From: Bacteroides sp.
Lineage (GTDB): Bacteria > Bacteroidota > Bacteroidia > Bacteroidales > Bacteroidaceae
NCBI GenBank assembly: GCA_022648295.1
Contig: JALCME010000012.1
Coordinates: 85,771 to 149,770 of the forward strand
Direction of reading: 5' to 3'
Length of the DNA stretch: 64,000 nucleotides
Under the pieces are notes generated by a model, which was not told where the DNA came from, did no database searches, and was given only the letters and a program-made list of their open reading frames with translations. Below, piece after piece: positions 6,847-16,041 of the stretch (positions are counted from its first letter, which is position 1; every line of letters begins with the position of its first letter). Both the position numbers and the translations under genes were made by a program.

Positions 6847-8634
6847 TTAGATATTAGGAGTCTTGTTTCTCTGTTGGACCTGTTCCATTACTCTTAAGAA
6901 GTTTCCTCCCCATATTTTTGCAATATCTTTTTCTGTGTATCCGTGCTCTAAAAGTCGGGTGGTGATATTGATAAAATCACTGTCACTGTTACAACCTTTT
7001 ACCCCTCCTCCACCATCGAAGTCAGAGCCTATGCCTACGTGGTCTATTCCCGCAACTTTGATCATGTGCAATAAATGGTTCATGAAGTCATTGATGGTTG
7101 CGCTTTTATAATCAGCTCTTAGATATTCGTCTACAAGACATGCTTGTGCTACTCCTCCATTTGTAGCAAGAGCGCGCAATTGCTTGTCTGTCAGGTTTCG
7201 ATTGTGTGTATAAATGCTGCTCGAAGAAGAATGGGATGCAATAACGGGAACTTTAGATAATTTGATTACATCATAAAAGGTACTTTCTGCTGCATGTGAC
7301 AGGTCTATAATCATTCCTAAACGATTCATTTCTTTTATCACCTTTCGCCCGTATGGACTTAATCCGCCCCAACGTGCAATAGAATCTGAAGAGCTGTCAC
7401 AAATATCATTGTTGCGGGTGTGGCACAATGTGATGTAGGTGACTCCTTCTTCTTTATAACGCCCTATGTTTTTGAGGTCTTTTCCTATGCCATAGCCATT
7501 TTCTATACCGATGTAGAAAGCTTTTTTCCCTTCCGCTTTAATACGTGGAAGGTCATCGGCTGTGCGTGCTAACGTGCATTTATCTTTGTTTAATTCGATT
7601 TGCTGATGTACTTTTTGTATGAGTTCATGGATGCGTGCTATGGCTTTCTGAGTGTTTTCATCATCACATTTGTTCTGTCTCACCCAGCATGCCAGATATT
7701 GTGCATCCAGATGTCCTTCCTCCATTTTGGGTATGCAAACTTGACTTTTTTCACGCGAGCTTATATTATAGCTATCATTAAATCTGAGGGGAGCATCTGT
7801 ATGTGTATCAATGGAGAGCATGTGAGAGTGAATGATTTTCGCCTGTTGGAATGTTGCGGCTTTACTGACAAGAAAACGGAATATCCTTAACTCAATAGTG
7901 TCACCAGCTACGGTTAATGCTTCCGGATGAAATTGAACGCCCCATATCGGATACCCGTAACTGTTTTCAATCGCTTCGGGTATGCTATCCGTACTCCATG
8001 CCGTAACTTTGAATCCGGGTGCTACCTGCTTTACTGCTTGGTGGTGATGACTATTTGTATTCAGCTGGACGCAGCCGGTTATCTTTGCTAGTGTAGAACC
8101 AGGTAATATGTTAACAATGTGGGTTGTTACGCTACTTGGTTCTTTTTGCTGGTGTTGTATTGCCGAACCCGGGTGCTGTGCCGGTATGTCCTGATAGAGA
8201 GAACCACCGAATGCTACATTAATCAGCTGCTCTCCACGGCAGATGCCTAACATTGGGATGTTCCGGCGGGCGGCGAAGCGAATGAGCGACATATCATATA
8301 CATCACGTAATGAATCTATTTCTCCTATTTCGGGAATGGGGCCTTCGTGGTAGTAGGAAGGGGCAATATCTTCCCCTCCTGTAAGGATGATTCCGTCAAG
8401 TTTATTTAAAATATTGGCTAATGCCGTACTGTCTGTGGTTACAGGTATCAGTAGCGGTATGCCACCAGCTTGGATAACAGATTCCGTGTAGGTTCTCCGG
8501 ACGGAAGAACTATTATTAGAATGTGAACATGAAATACCTATGATGGGATTTCCTTTAATTTTGAAGGTATTTGCTTGTGCTTGGCTGAAAAGAAGACATG
8601 CCAGTAAAAAGCAGAATAATAGTTGCTTTTTCAT
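6847..8634 (-). CDS. Fusion: class I glutamine amidotransferase-like peptidase (C26) + membrane dipeptidase (M19)
   Basis: A single 595-residue frame with two enzyme domains. After a signal peptide (1-21, SQAQA) come residues about 28-258, a gamma-glutamyl hydrolase/PuuD-like C26 domain with nucleophile Cys132 in LGICRGEQ and His236/Glu238 in GVQFHPE. Residues about 268-590 are an M19 renal-type dipeptidase with the zinc ligands expected of the family: His278 and Asp280 (IDTHTD), Glu378 (GIENGYG), His447 (DLSHA) and His468 (ASHSS). All catalytic residues are present in both halves, so both are probably active. A reasonable role is release and hydrolysis of gamma-glutamyl or D-amino-acid dipeptides in the periplasm, perhaps from glutathione or peptidoglycan; this is inference. 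No neighbour shares its strand nearby, so it looks monocistronic. Confidence 0.9.
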   Translation of the reverse strand: MKKQLLFCFLLACLLFSQAQANTFKIKGNPIIGISCSHSNNSSSVRRTYTESVIQAGGIPLLIPVTTDSTALANILNKLDGIILTGGEDIAPSYYHEGPIPEIGEIDSLRDVYDMSLIRFAARRNIPMLGICRGEQLINVAFGGSLYQDIPAQHPGSAIQHQQKEPSSVTTHIVNILPGSTLAKITGCVQLNTNSHHHQAVKQVAPGFKVTAWSTDSIPEAIENSYGYPIWGVQFHPEALTVAGDTIELRIFRFLVSKAATFQQAKIIHSHMLSIDTHTDAPLRFNDSYNISSREKSQVCIPKMEEGHLDAQYLACWVRQNKCDDENTQKAIARIHELIQKVHQQIELNKDKCTLARTADDLPRIKAEGKKAFYIGIENGYGIGKDLKNIGRYKEEGVTYITLCHTRNNDICDSSSDSIARWGGLSPYGRKVIKEMNRLGMIIDLSHAAESTFYDVIKLSKVPVIASHSSSSSIYTHNRNLTDKQLRALATNGGVAQACLVDEYLRADYKSATINDFMNHLLHMIKVAGIDHVGIGSDFDGGGGVKGCNSDSDFINITTRLLEHGYTEKDIAKIWGGNFLRVMEQVQQRNKTPNI

Positions 8635-8833
8635 ATTGTATTTAGTGGTTATAAATTAACGTTGGTAAAGTTAAGGATTTCTTTTTGTTATTCATGATGT
8701 GTTACACAACATTGTTTAGTAACACCGTATATTTATTGTTTTTATTTTTATAAATTTATAATTTGCGCCTCACTTAAATTAAATAGGTATGTAAGAGACA
8801 TACTGGGTTACTTACTTTTAAATCTTATATATT

Positions 8834-10990
8834 ATGAAAGTATATCAGACAAGTGAAATTAAGAACATTGCCCTCCTTGGTAATGATGGCTCGGGTAAAA
8901 CCACTCTCACTGAAGCGCTGCTCTTTGAGAGTGGGGTTATAAAACGTCGTGGCAGAATTACTGCCAAAAATACGGTCAGCGATTATTTTCCGGTGGAGCA
9001 GGAATATGGCTATTCAGTGTTTTCCACCGTTTTTCATGTGGAGTGGAATGGTAAGAAATTGAATATTATAGACTGTCCGGGAAGTGATGATTTTGTAGGA
9101 GCTGCCATTACAGCTCTAAATGTGACGGATACAGCAATTCTCTTACTTAACGGGCAATATGGACCTGAAGTGGGTACACAGAATCATTTTCGTTACACGG
9201 AGAAATTGGGAAAACCGGTGATTTTCCTGATTAATCAGCTTGACAGTGAGAAGTGTGATTATGATATGGTTGTAGAGCAGTTGAAGTCCATTTACGGATC
9301 AAAAATTGTTCCTGTTCAATATCCTTTGGCTACGGGGCCGAATTTTGATTCATTGATTGATGTGCTTGTCATGAAGAAATATACGTGGAAATCGGAGGGA
9401 GGTAACCCAACAATTGAAGATATACCCGCAGAAGAAATAGACAAAGCTACTGAAATGCATAAAGTTCTGGTTGAGGCGGCTGCCGAACATGATGAGGGAT
9501 TGATGGAAAAGTTCTTTGAACAAGACTCCTTATCAGAAGACGAAATGCGTGAAGGCATCCGTAAAGGATTGGCATCACGTGGTATGTTTCCGGTATTCTG
9601 TGTTTGTGCAGGTAAAGACATGGGAGTAGGGCGTTTAATGGAATTTTTGGGTAATGTGGTTCCTTTTGTAAATGAAATGCCACCTGTGCATAATACTCGT
9701 GGAGAGGTGGTGGACCCTGGTGCTGATAGCCCTTGTTCTCTCTATTTCTTTAAGACGGCTGTGGAACCGCATATTGGTGATGTACAGTATTTCAAAGTAA
9801 TGAGTGGTAAAGTGCATGAAGGGGATGATTTTACGAATGCAGACCGTGGATCGAAAGAACGGATAGCTCAACTCTATGTCGGGGCCGGGGCTAATCGGAT
9901 AAAAGTGGAAGAAATGGTTGCCGGAGATATTGGATGTACCGTTAAGTTGAAAGACGTGCATACCGGTAACACGCTGAATGCTAAAGGCGCTGAAAACCGC
10001 TTTAATTTTATCACTTATCCTAATTTTAAATATTCACGGGCTATTAAACCTGTAAATGAGGCTGATACAGAGAAGATGATGGCTATACTTAATCGTATGC
10101 GTGAAGAAGACCCTACTTGGGCTATTGAGCAGTCCAAGGAGTTGCGACAGACTATTGTCCATGGGCAGGGAGAGTTTCACTTGCGTACTTTGAAATGGAG
10201 GCTTGAAAACAATGAAAAGCTACAAATAAAATTTGAAGAGCCCAGGATACCTTATCGTGAAACTATCACGAAAGCTGCACGAGCGGATTATCGCCATAAA
10301 AAACAGTCGGGTGGTGCGGGGCAATTTGGTGAAGTTCATCTCATTATTGAACCATATTATGAAGGTATGCCTGCTCCTGATGTGTACAAATTCGGTGGTC
10401 AGGAATATAAGATAAATGTAAAAGGGACGGAAGAAATATCATTGGAGTGGGGTGGAAAACTGGTTTTTGTGAACAGTATTGTAGGTGGCACCATTGATGC
10501 CCGTTTTATGCCGGCTATATTGAAAGGGGTGATGTCCCGTATGGAACAAGGGCCGCTAACCGGATCGTATGCACGCGATGTACGTGTGATTGTATATGAT
10601 GGCAAAATGCACCCTGTAGATTCTAACGAAATATCTTTCATGCTTGCAGGACGCCATGCATTCAGTGAGGCTTTTAAGAATGCCGGACCGAAGATTTTGG
10701 AACCTATTTATGATGTGGAGGTTTTTGTTCCTTCCGATAAGATGGGTGATGTGATGGGTGATCTGCAAGGAAGGCGTGCCATGATTATGGGAATGACCAG
10801 TGAAGCCGGTTATGAAAAATTGGTTGCGAAAGTTCCTTTGAAAGAAATGTCTTCTTATTCTACGGCTTTAAGTTCTTTAACGGGTGGACGTGCCTCTTTC
10901 ATCATGAAATTTGCGAGTTATGAACTTGTTCCTGGTGATGTACAAGATAAGTTGGTTAAGGATTTCGAGTCGAAACAAGTAGAAGAATAA
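8834..10990 (+). CDS. EF-G paralogue (EF-G2-like translation factor)
   Basis: A 718-residue protein with all EF-G domains: GTPase (about 1-280), domain II, domain III, the IV domain with RETI...QSGGAGQFGEV, and V. The P-loop is GNDGSGKT (16-23) and the G4 motif NQLD (134-137). Switch II reads DCPGSDDF where typical EF-G has DTPGHVDF, so the catalytic histidine is Ser84. In B. thetaiotaomicron an EF-G paralogue (EF-G2) has been reported to lack GTPase activity, to support translation when carbon is scarce and to be needed for gut colonisation; this gene fits that description. It is not the housekeeping fusA, which normally lies in the str operon. A 193-base AT-rich gap lies upstream and an intrinsic terminator downstream. 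Confidence 0.85.
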   Translation: MKVYQTSEIKNIALLGNDGSGKTTLTEALLFESGVIKRRGRITAKNTVSDYFPVEQEYGYSVFSTVFHVEWNGKKLNIIDCPGSDDFVGAAITALNVTDTAILLLNGQYGPEVGTQNHFRYTEKLGKPVIFLINQLDSEKCDYDMVVEQLKSIYGSKIVPVQYPLATGPNFDSLIDVLVMKKYTWKSEGGNPTIEDIPAEEIDKATEMHKVLVEAAAEHDEGLMEKFFEQDSLSEDEMREGIRKGLASRGMFPVFCVCAGKDMGVGRLMEFLGNVVPFVNEMPPVHNTRGEVVDPGADSPCSLYFFKTAVEPHIGDVQYFKVMSGKVHEGDDFTNADRGSKERIAQLYVGAGANRIKVEEMVAGDIGCTVKLKDVHTGNTLNAKGAENRFNFITYPNFKYSRAIKPVNEADTEKMMAILNRMREEDPTWAIEQSKELRQTIVHGQGEFHLRTLKWRLENNEKLQIKFEEPRIPYRETITKAARADYRHKKQSGGAGQFGEVHLIIEPYYEGMPAPDVYKFGGQEYKINVKGTEEISLEWGGKLVFVNSIVGGTIDARFMPAILKGVMSRMEQGPLTGSYARDVRVIVYDGKMHPVDSNEISFMLAGRHAFSEAFKNAGPKILEPIYDVEVFVPSDKMGDVMGDLQGRRAMIMGMTSEAGYEKLVAKVPLKEMSSYSTALSSLTGGRASFIMKFASYELVPGDVQDKLVKDFESKQVEE

Positions 10991-11024
10991 ATATATTAAT
11001 TAGACGTTTGTTTTATAAATTGTT

Positions 11025-11067
11025 AAAGCCATTGTTCTTTTAGGCAGAAGAATAATGGCTTTTTTTA
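11025..11067 (+). terminator. Intrinsic terminator after the EF-G2-like gene
   Basis: AAAGCCATTGTTCTTTT pairs with AGAAGAATAATGGCTTT (16 to 17 pairs including G-T), followed by a run of T. Confidence 0.85.
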
Positions 11068-11267
11068 TTAACAATGATTAATAAAATAAAGGAATATAAA
11101 TGTAAATACTTAATTTTTTATTAATTTTGCAAACGGAAGGTGCTCCTAATTGTTATATTAATCATAATATACTCTAAATTTTATCTTTCAGTTAATTTAC
11201 AAGAACATGTGGTTAAATCAGGTTAAGAGGTTATGAATGTTAATTAGGGAGTGTTAATTTTGTGAGT

Positions 11268-12809
11268 ATGAAAAAGTCAACAATATGGATATTAGGAACT
11301 GTGATGGCTCTTTCCTTTCTTAGCTTACTCTACTTGCAGATTAGCTATATTGAGGAAATGGTGAAGATGCGTAATGAACAGTTTGATGAGGCAGTAAAAC
11401 GTGCTTTGATGGCTGCATCAAAGGACGTGGAATCCGCAGAAGTTGATCGTTGGTTACGGGAAGACATTTCCGAAGCAGAGAAAAAAGCATGGGAACAGAC
11501 CGCACAGAATAAAAGCGTAGTGCAGACGCAGCGATTTACGCTAACATCTCCTGATGGGTCAATGTATTCATCAATAGAATTACGGTCAATAACAAATAAA
11601 CCTACCGACTTGCCCAGGGCAATGATTTCACGTAAGCATGGTGCGAAAACCATACCTCAAACTTCTCGTTCGTTGGCCGATGTTGTGAAGAACAGGTATT
11701 TGTATCAGCGGGCTTTGCTTGATGAGGTGGCTTGGCAGATGGTCTATAAAGCAAGTGATAAGCCCATTGAAGAGCGTATTAATTTTAAGAACTTGGATCA
11801 ATATCTAAAGTCTGGTTTGGTTGATAATGGTATTGAATTGAGCTACCACTTTAAAGTGATAGATAGCGAGGGGAGAGAGGTTTATCGCTGTTCGGATTAT
11901 AGTGATGAAGGAAGTGAGAAGTCCTATTCTCAACCTTTGTTTTTGAATGATCCGCCTGCGCGCATGAGTATTGTTAAGATACATTTTCCCGGCAGAAGGG
12001 ATTATATCTATGATTCGGTAAGCTTTATGATACCATCAACGATCTTTACTTTAGTGTTATTGGTAACTTTTATATTTACCATTTATATTGTATTCCGGCA
12101 AAAGAAGCTGACTGAGATGAAGAATGATTTTATCAACAATATGACGCATGAGTTTAAGACGCCGATTTCTACCATTTCATTGGCGGCGCAAATGTTGAAG
12201 GACCCTTCCGTTGGAAAGTCACCTGCAATGTTTCAGCATATATCGACCGTAATTAATGATGAAACGAAAAGACTGAGGTTCCAGGTGGAAAAAGTGCTTC
12301 AGATGTCAATGTTTGATCGTCAGCAAGGCACGTTGAAGATGAAAGAATTGGATGCGAATGAACTGATTCAGGGAGTGGTTAATACTTTTGCTTTGAAGGT
12401 AGAGCGGTATAGCGGGCATATAGAATCTGAATTATTGGCGGCTGATCCTTTTATTTTTGCAGATGAGATGCATATTACGAATGTGATATTTAATCTTATG
12501 GATAATGCCGTGAAATATAAGAAACCGGATGTTGACTTGCAATTGAATGTAAAGACTTGGAATGATCCGGGAAAATTGATGATCTCAATACAAGACAATG
12601 GCATTGGTATAAAGAAAGAAAACTTGAAGAAGATATTCGATAAATTTTATCGGGTACATACAGGGAACTTGCATGATGTTAAAGGATTCGGATTGGGATT
12701 GTCTTATGTGAAGAAAATTATTGCAGATCATAAAGGAAGCATTCGTGCTGAAAGTGAATTGAATGTAGGAACTAAATTTATTATAACATTACCTTTACTT
12801 AAAAATTAG
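11268..12809 (+). CDS. rprX: Sensor histidine kinase, RprX-like
   Basis: A 513-residue membrane kinase. Two membrane segments (about residues 6-27 and 252-278, counted from an alternative GTG at 11262) enclose a periplasmic sensor region. The kinase core has the H-box NDFINNMTHEFKTPIST with His296, the N-box NVIFNLMDNAVKY, and ATP motifs DNGIGI and GFGLGLSYVKKI. I prefer the ATG at 11268 to the GTG at 11262 because it begins the usual MKKSTIWILG start. A TAATTTTG -7 box at 11122-11129 would give a long leader of about 130 bases rich in GGTTAA-like words. It is followed after 4 bases by its response regulator. Length, order and partner match RprX/RprY of B. fragilis; the signal sensed is not known to me. 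Confidence 0.8.
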   Translation: MKKSTIWILGTVMALSFLSLLYLQISYIEEMVKMRNEQFDEAVKRALMAASKDVESAEVDRWLREDISEAEKKAWEQTAQNKSVVQTQRFTLTSPDGSMYSSIELRSITNKPTDLPRAMISRKHGAKTIPQTSRSLADVVKNRYLYQRALLDEVAWQMVYKASDKPIEERINFKNLDQYLKSGLVDNGIELSYHFKVIDSEGREVYRCSDYSDEGSEKSYSQPLFLNDPPARMSIVKIHFPGRRDYIYDSVSFMIPSTIFTLVLLVTFIFTIYIVFRQKKLTEMKNDFINNMTHEFKTPISTISLAAQMLKDPSVGKSPAMFQHISTVINDETKRLRFQVEKVLQMSMFDRQQGTLKMKELDANELIQGVVNTFALKVERYSGHIESELLAADPFIFADEMHITNVIFNLMDNAVKYKKPDVDLQLNVKTWNDPGKLMISIQDNGIGIKKENLKKIFDKFYRVHTGNLHDVKGFGLGLSYVKKIIADHKGSIRAESELNVGTKFIITLPLLKN

Positions 12810-12813
12810 TGAT

Positions 12814-13515
12814 ATGGACGAGAAATTGCGTATTTTACTGTGCGAAGATGATGAGAATCTTGGCATGCTTTTAAGAGAATACTTGCAGGCGAAAGGTTAT
12901 TCTGCTGAGTTATATCCTGACGGAGAGGCTGGATACAAAGCCTTCTTGAAGAACAAGTATGACATGTGTGTATTTGATGTAATGATGCCTAAAAAAGACG
13001 GTTTTAGTCTGGCTAAAGATGTACGTGCTGCTAATGCAGAAATACCTATCATCTTCTTGACTGCAAAAACATTGAAGGAAGATATTTTAGATGGCTTTAA
13101 GATTGGCGCGGATGATTATATTACCAAACCTTTTAGTATGGAGGAACTTACTTTCAGAATTGAGGCCATTTTGAGACGTGTTCGTGGAAAGAAGAACAAA
13201 GAAAGTAATATCTATAAAATAGGTAAATTTACTTTTGATACTCAAAAACAGATTTTGTCAATTGACGATACACAAACTAAGTTGACGACCAAAGAATCTG
13301 AATTGTTGGGATTACTTTGTGCACATGCTAATGAAATACTCCAACGTGACTTTGCTTTGAAGACAATTTGGATTGATGATAATTACTTCAATGCCCGTAG
13401 TATGGATGTTTATATTACGAAATTGCGTAAGCATTTGAAAGATGATCCTTCTATTGAGATTATTAATATTCATGGAAAAGGATATAAGTTAATTACTCCT
13501 GAGCCGGAAGCTTGA
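12814..13515 (+). CDS. rprY: OmpR-family response regulator, RprY-like
   Basis: A 233-residue regulator: receiver domain 5-118 with phosphoacceptor Asp55 in CVFDVMMP, acidic Glu11/Asp12, Thr83 and Lys105 (ITKPFSMEE), then a winged-helix DNA-binding domain about 135-228 (LTTKESELLGLL, SMDVYITKLRKHL). The gene starts 4 bases after the kinase stop, so the two are co-transcribed. In B. fragilis RprY binds promoters of metabolic and stress genes; targets here are unknown. An intrinsic terminator follows directly. Confidence 0.85.
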   Translation: MDEKLRILLCEDDENLGMLLREYLQAKGYSAELYPDGEAGYKAFLKNKYDMCVFDVMMPKKDGFSLAKDVRAANAEIPIIFLTAKTLKEDILDGFKIGADDYITKPFSMEELTFRIEAILRRVRGKKNKESNIYKIGKFTFDTQKQILSIDDTQTKLTTKESELLGLLCAHANEILQRDFALKTIWIDDNYFNARSMDVYITKLRKHLKDDPSIEIINIHGKGYKLITPEPEA

Positions 13516-13529
13516 GCTGAAGTCATAAA

Positions 13530-13567
13530 AAAAACGGCGATAACATTGTTATCACCGTTTTTTTATT
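13530..13567 (+). terminator. Intrinsic terminator after rprY
   Basis: AACGG-GATAA and TTATC-CCGTT arms around a short loop with one internal mismatch, flanked by A and T runs. It may also serve the convergent small membrane protein gene. Confidence 0.85.
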
Positions 13568-13581
13568 TTTAACTTAGAATA

Positions 13582-13758
13582 TTAATCTGTCACTTTTTTA
13601 TTGATGATGATATAGGAAACTAAGCCTACAATAACCAAAATGACTGAAGATACTAATACGGTGTTGTTGTTCACATTACCTGTGAAAGAACATACGACCA
13701 AAATAGCGACTCCTATTAGGATTAATATCAGTCCTAGATTTTTCAATAAACCTTTCAT
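13582..13758 (-). CDS. Small two-helix membrane protein (58 aa)
   Basis: Reading the - strand from the ATG at 13758 gives 58 codons ending in TAA: it begins MKGLLKNLGLILILIGVAIL, passes through a polar turn TGNVNNNT and ends in VSYIIINKKVTD. There are two hydrophobic helices (about 6-25 and 33-52), with positively charged residues near both ends. I do not recognise a named function; small proteins of this form occur widely in Bacteroides. It converges on rprY and is followed by the MarR gene on the same strand upstream. No frame on the + strand here has coding character. Confidence 0.65.
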   Translation of the reverse strand: MKGLLKNLGLILILIGVAILVVCSFTGNVNNNTVLVSSVILVIVGLVSYIIINKKVTD

Positions 13759-13895
13759 GTGTGCGTATTTTATTAGATTATTATATTCCTGTCACAAAGA
13801 AAAGCATAATTCTCTAACAGGCGAAATTATTTTTGCAAAAAAAGTATTATTCCCTGTAAATAGTTGATTTCCGGCTTCTTTGCTTTGTTTTTATA

Positions 13896-14342
13896 TTAAT
13901 CTTTTGTGTTAAAGAAAATTTTTCTCAGTACTTCCTGACTTACACTTAGTTCTTGGCTGGAAATGCCTTGCAATGCCTCTTTTAATGTTTGGTTAGCAAT
14001 GATACGTGCTTGTTCTTCCAATTCTCTTCCGTCTTTAGTGAGATGGATAAGATTTGTCCGCCGGTCTTTCTTATCTGAAATCCGGACGACTAAATGTTGG
14101 CGTTCCATGTTGTCTATTAAGCGGGTCATGCTAGGCTTGTCTTTGAAAGTTGCATTGCACAACTCTTGCTGGGTGACGCCATCTTTTTCCCATAAAAAGA
14201 TGAGTACAGTCCATTGTTCGGGAGTGATCTCCATGCCACTCTGGCGAAAGTTTCGAGAGAGTTTTCGGTTGATGGCTGCAGAAACCTTTCCATTTAAAAT
14301 AGCGAAAATGAGCCGGATGTCAAAGTTAAATTGTTCTATCAT
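13896..14342 (-). CDS. MarR-family transcriptional regulator
   Basis: About 148 residues with a winged-helix MarR core: ITPEQWTVLIFLWEKDGVTQQELC, then the recognition region KPSMTRLIDNMERQHLVVR and the wing DKKDRRTNLIHLT. The frame is open up to 14435, but the upstream 31 codons overlap the promoter of rpsF and have no MarR similarity; a - strand TATTTTTG box at 14374-14367 also places the start downstream, so I use the ATG at 14342 (MIEQFNFDIR). It is divergent from the rpsF operon. Family members sense small phenolic or oxidising ligands and often repress transport or detoxification genes; no target is evident here. Confidence 0.85.
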   Translation of the reverse strand: MIEQFNFDIRLIFAILNGKVSAAINRKLSRNFRQSGMEITPEQWTVLIFLWEKDGVTQQELCNATFKDKPSMTRLIDNMERQHLVVRISDKKDRRTNLIHLTKDGRELEEQARIIANQTLKEALQGISSQELSVSQEVLRKIFFNTKD

Positions 14343-14423
14343 GAAATTATTGTTTAAACAACTTCGCAAAAATAATCGACTTTTGCGATAAATCCTATAC
14401 AGGGGCATAAAAAAGACTAAAGA

Positions 14424-14454
14424 TTTGTATTTCAAAATAAAATGGCTACCTTTG
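14424..14454 (+). promoter_or_regulatory. Promoter of the rpsF-rpsR-rplI operon
   Basis: TTTG (14424-14427), 19 bases, TACCTTTG (14447-14454). This is a textbook Bacteroides -33/-7 pair and places the transcript start near 14461, upstream of the rpsF ATG at 14499. Confidence 0.85.
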
Positions 14455-14498
14455 CACCGCGAATTTTAAAAGAAATTTCATTTATTAATTTATTAAGT

Positions 14499-14843
14499 AT
14501 GAATCAATACGAAACCGTTTTCATTTTAACTCCCGTTTTGTCTGATGTTCAGATGAAGGAGACGGTAGAGAAATTTAAGGGCATTCTCCAAGGAGAAGGC
14601 GCTGAAATTGTGAATGAAGAGAGCTGGGGATTGAAGAAGTTGGCTTATCCTATTCAGAAAAAGTCTACAGGCTTCTATCAGCTGATTGAATTCAATGCAG
14701 ATCCGTCTGTGATTGAAAAGTTGGAAGTAAACTTTCGCCGTGATGAGCGTGTAATCCGTTTCTTAACGTTCAAGCAGGATAAATATGCTGCTGAATATGC
14801 TGCGAAAAGAAGAAGTGTTAAATCTACAAAGAAGGAGAATTAA
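14499..14843 (+). CDS. rpsF: 30S ribosomal protein S6
   Basis: A 114-residue protein starting [16 protein letters not shown], with the S6 features [25 protein letters not shown] and [13 protein letters not shown]. An in-frame ATG at 14442 would add 19 residues, but it lies inside the promoter, so 14499 is chosen. S6 binds 16S rRNA together with S18, whose gene follows after 2 bases. First gene of a conserved rpsF-rpsR-rplI operon. Confidence 0.95.
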   Translation: MNQYETVFILTPVLSDVQMKETVEKFKGILQGEGAEIVNEESWGLKKLAYPIQKKSTGFYQLIEFNADPSVIEKLEVNFRRDERVIRFLTFKQDKYAAEYAAKRRSVKSTKKEN

Positions 14844-14845
14844 TT

Positions 14846-15118
14846 ATGGCACAACAAGTTCAATCAGAAATCAGATATTTAACTCCGCCTTCAGTGGATG
14901 TTAAGAAGAAAAAATATTGCCGTTTTAAAAAGAGTGGCATTAAGTATATTGATTATAAAGATCCTGAATTCTTGAAGAAATTTTTGAATGAGCAGGGTAA
15001 GATTCTTCCGCGCCGCATCACTGGTACTTCTTTGAAGTATCAACGTCGTGTCGCTCAGGCTGTAAAAAGAGCCCGTCACTTGGCTTTATTACCATATGTT
15101 ACTGACATGTTGAAATAA
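14846..15118 (+). CDS. rpsR: 30S ribosomal protein S18
   Basis: A 90-residue protein with the S18 core [19 protein letters not shown], the [18 protein letters not shown] loop and [20 protein letters not shown]. Length is typical for Bacteroidetes. It is the binding partner of S6 on the 30S platform and sits between rpsF (2-base gap) and rplI (14-base gap). AGAAGGAGAATTA ahead of the ATG is one of the better Shine-Dalgarno sequences in the window. Confidence 0.95.
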   Translation: MAQQVQSEIRYLTPPSVDVKKKKYCRFKKSGIKYIDYKDPEFLKKFLNEQGKILPRRITGTSLKYQRRVAQAVKRARHLALLPYVTDMLK

Positions 15119-15132
15119 TAAGAGGAGGAGAT

Positions 15133-15576
15133 ATGGAAATTATATTAAAAGAAGATATTGTGAATTTGGGTTATAAGAACGATATTGTAACTGTGAAAGC
15201 AGGTTATGGTCGTAATTATCTTATCCCTACAGGCAAGGCTGTTATTGCTTCTCCCTCAGCAAAGAAAATGTTGGCTGAAGATTTGAAGCAGCGTGCTCAT
15301 AAGTTGGAAAAGATTAAAAAGGATGCTGAGGAATTGGCTGCAAAACTGAAGGATGTTTCCTTGACTATTGCTACTAAGGTCAGCTCTACGGGTACTATTT
15401 TCGGTTCTGTTGGCAATATCCAAATTGCTGATGAGTTGGCGAAACTAGGGCATACCATTGATAGAAAGACTATTGTCATAAAAGAGGCAGTAAAAGAGAT
15501 AGGTCATTATAAAGCAATTATTAAATTGCACAAAGAGGTTTCTGTAGAGATTCCTTTTGAAGTTGTGGCTGAATAA
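15133..15576 (+). CDS. rplI: 50S ribosomal protein L9
   Basis: A 147-residue protein with the L9 N-domain [32 protein letters not shown], followed by the long Lys-rich helix and the C-terminal RNA-binding domain ([19 protein letters not shown]). An AGAGGAGGAG Shine-Dalgarno lies just ahead of the ATG. Last gene of the operon, followed by an intrinsic terminator. Confidence 0.95.
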   Translation: MEIILKEDIVNLGYKNDIVTVKAGYGRNYLIPTGKAVIASPSAKKMLAEDLKQRAHKLEKIKKDAEELAAKLKDVSLTIATKVSSTGTIFGSVGNIQIADELAKLGHTIDRKTIVIKEAVKEIGHYKAIIKLHKEVSVEIPFEVVAE

Positions 15577-15598
15577 TACAATCTATTTTCTAAGATAT

Positions 15599-15637
15599 AA
15601 AAGAGGTTGGCTCATTGTGAGTTCAACCTCTTTTTAT
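15599..15637 (+). terminator. Intrinsic terminator of the rpsF operon
   Basis: AAAAGAGGTTG and CAACCTCTTTT arms with an inner CTCA/TGAG stem, then a T-rich tail. Confidence 0.9.
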
Positions 15638-15981
15638 TTTAATATGCTATATTGAACAATAACCTTTTTGTTAAATAAAAAAGAGTTTACCCGATATTTA
15701 TTGGAAGTAACTATTCATTAGTCTTCAGAAAGAAATTACTTTTGTCACATGACAAATTCAGCTTTGTTCTCTTTAGTGCGTGTAGTACCCCGGAAGTTCT
15801 TGAATGTTTTTGATGTAATAAAAGTGAAAGCGCCAATACGGAGATTCATATTTATCTTGATAAAAAGATGTATGAGAACTTGCGTAATGATGTTCTCTTT
15901 TAATCCATAGTTTTTATATATATCCGGTGAGTCTATGTTATTTGAAACTGATCCTTTGCAATAAGGTTGAGTAAGGACATA
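15638..15981. other. Intergenic stretch without a recognisable gene
   Basis: About 340 AT-rich bases between the rplI terminator and the terminator of the Ala-rich lipoprotein gene. A - strand frame of 86 codons runs 16005-15745, but its first codons lie inside a terminator hairpin, it has no family signature and no promoter box, so I do not call it. I see nothing else here; decayed transposase sequence cannot be excluded. Confidence 0.5.
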
Positions 15982-16014
15982 AAAAAAGTCTGTAGTGCTT
16001 AGCACGACAGACTT
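15982..16014 (-). terminator. Terminator of the Ala-rich lipoprotein gene
   Basis: AAAAGTCTGT and ACAGACTTTT arms enclose AGTGCTTAGCACG; on the - strand the stem is followed by a run of T. Starts 28 bases past the lipoprotein stop codon. Confidence 0.85.
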
Positions 16015-16041
16015 TTCAATTTTCTTTAGTGTTGTTCTGAA

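Noticed and set aside
13640..13867. 75-codon + strand frame after rprY
   Set aside because: Lies opposite the small two-helix membrane protein, which has the better protein character.
15745..16005. 86-codon - strand frame between rplI and the lipoprotein gene
   Set aside because: It starts inside a terminator hairpin, has no promoter box, no family motif and unconvincing composition.
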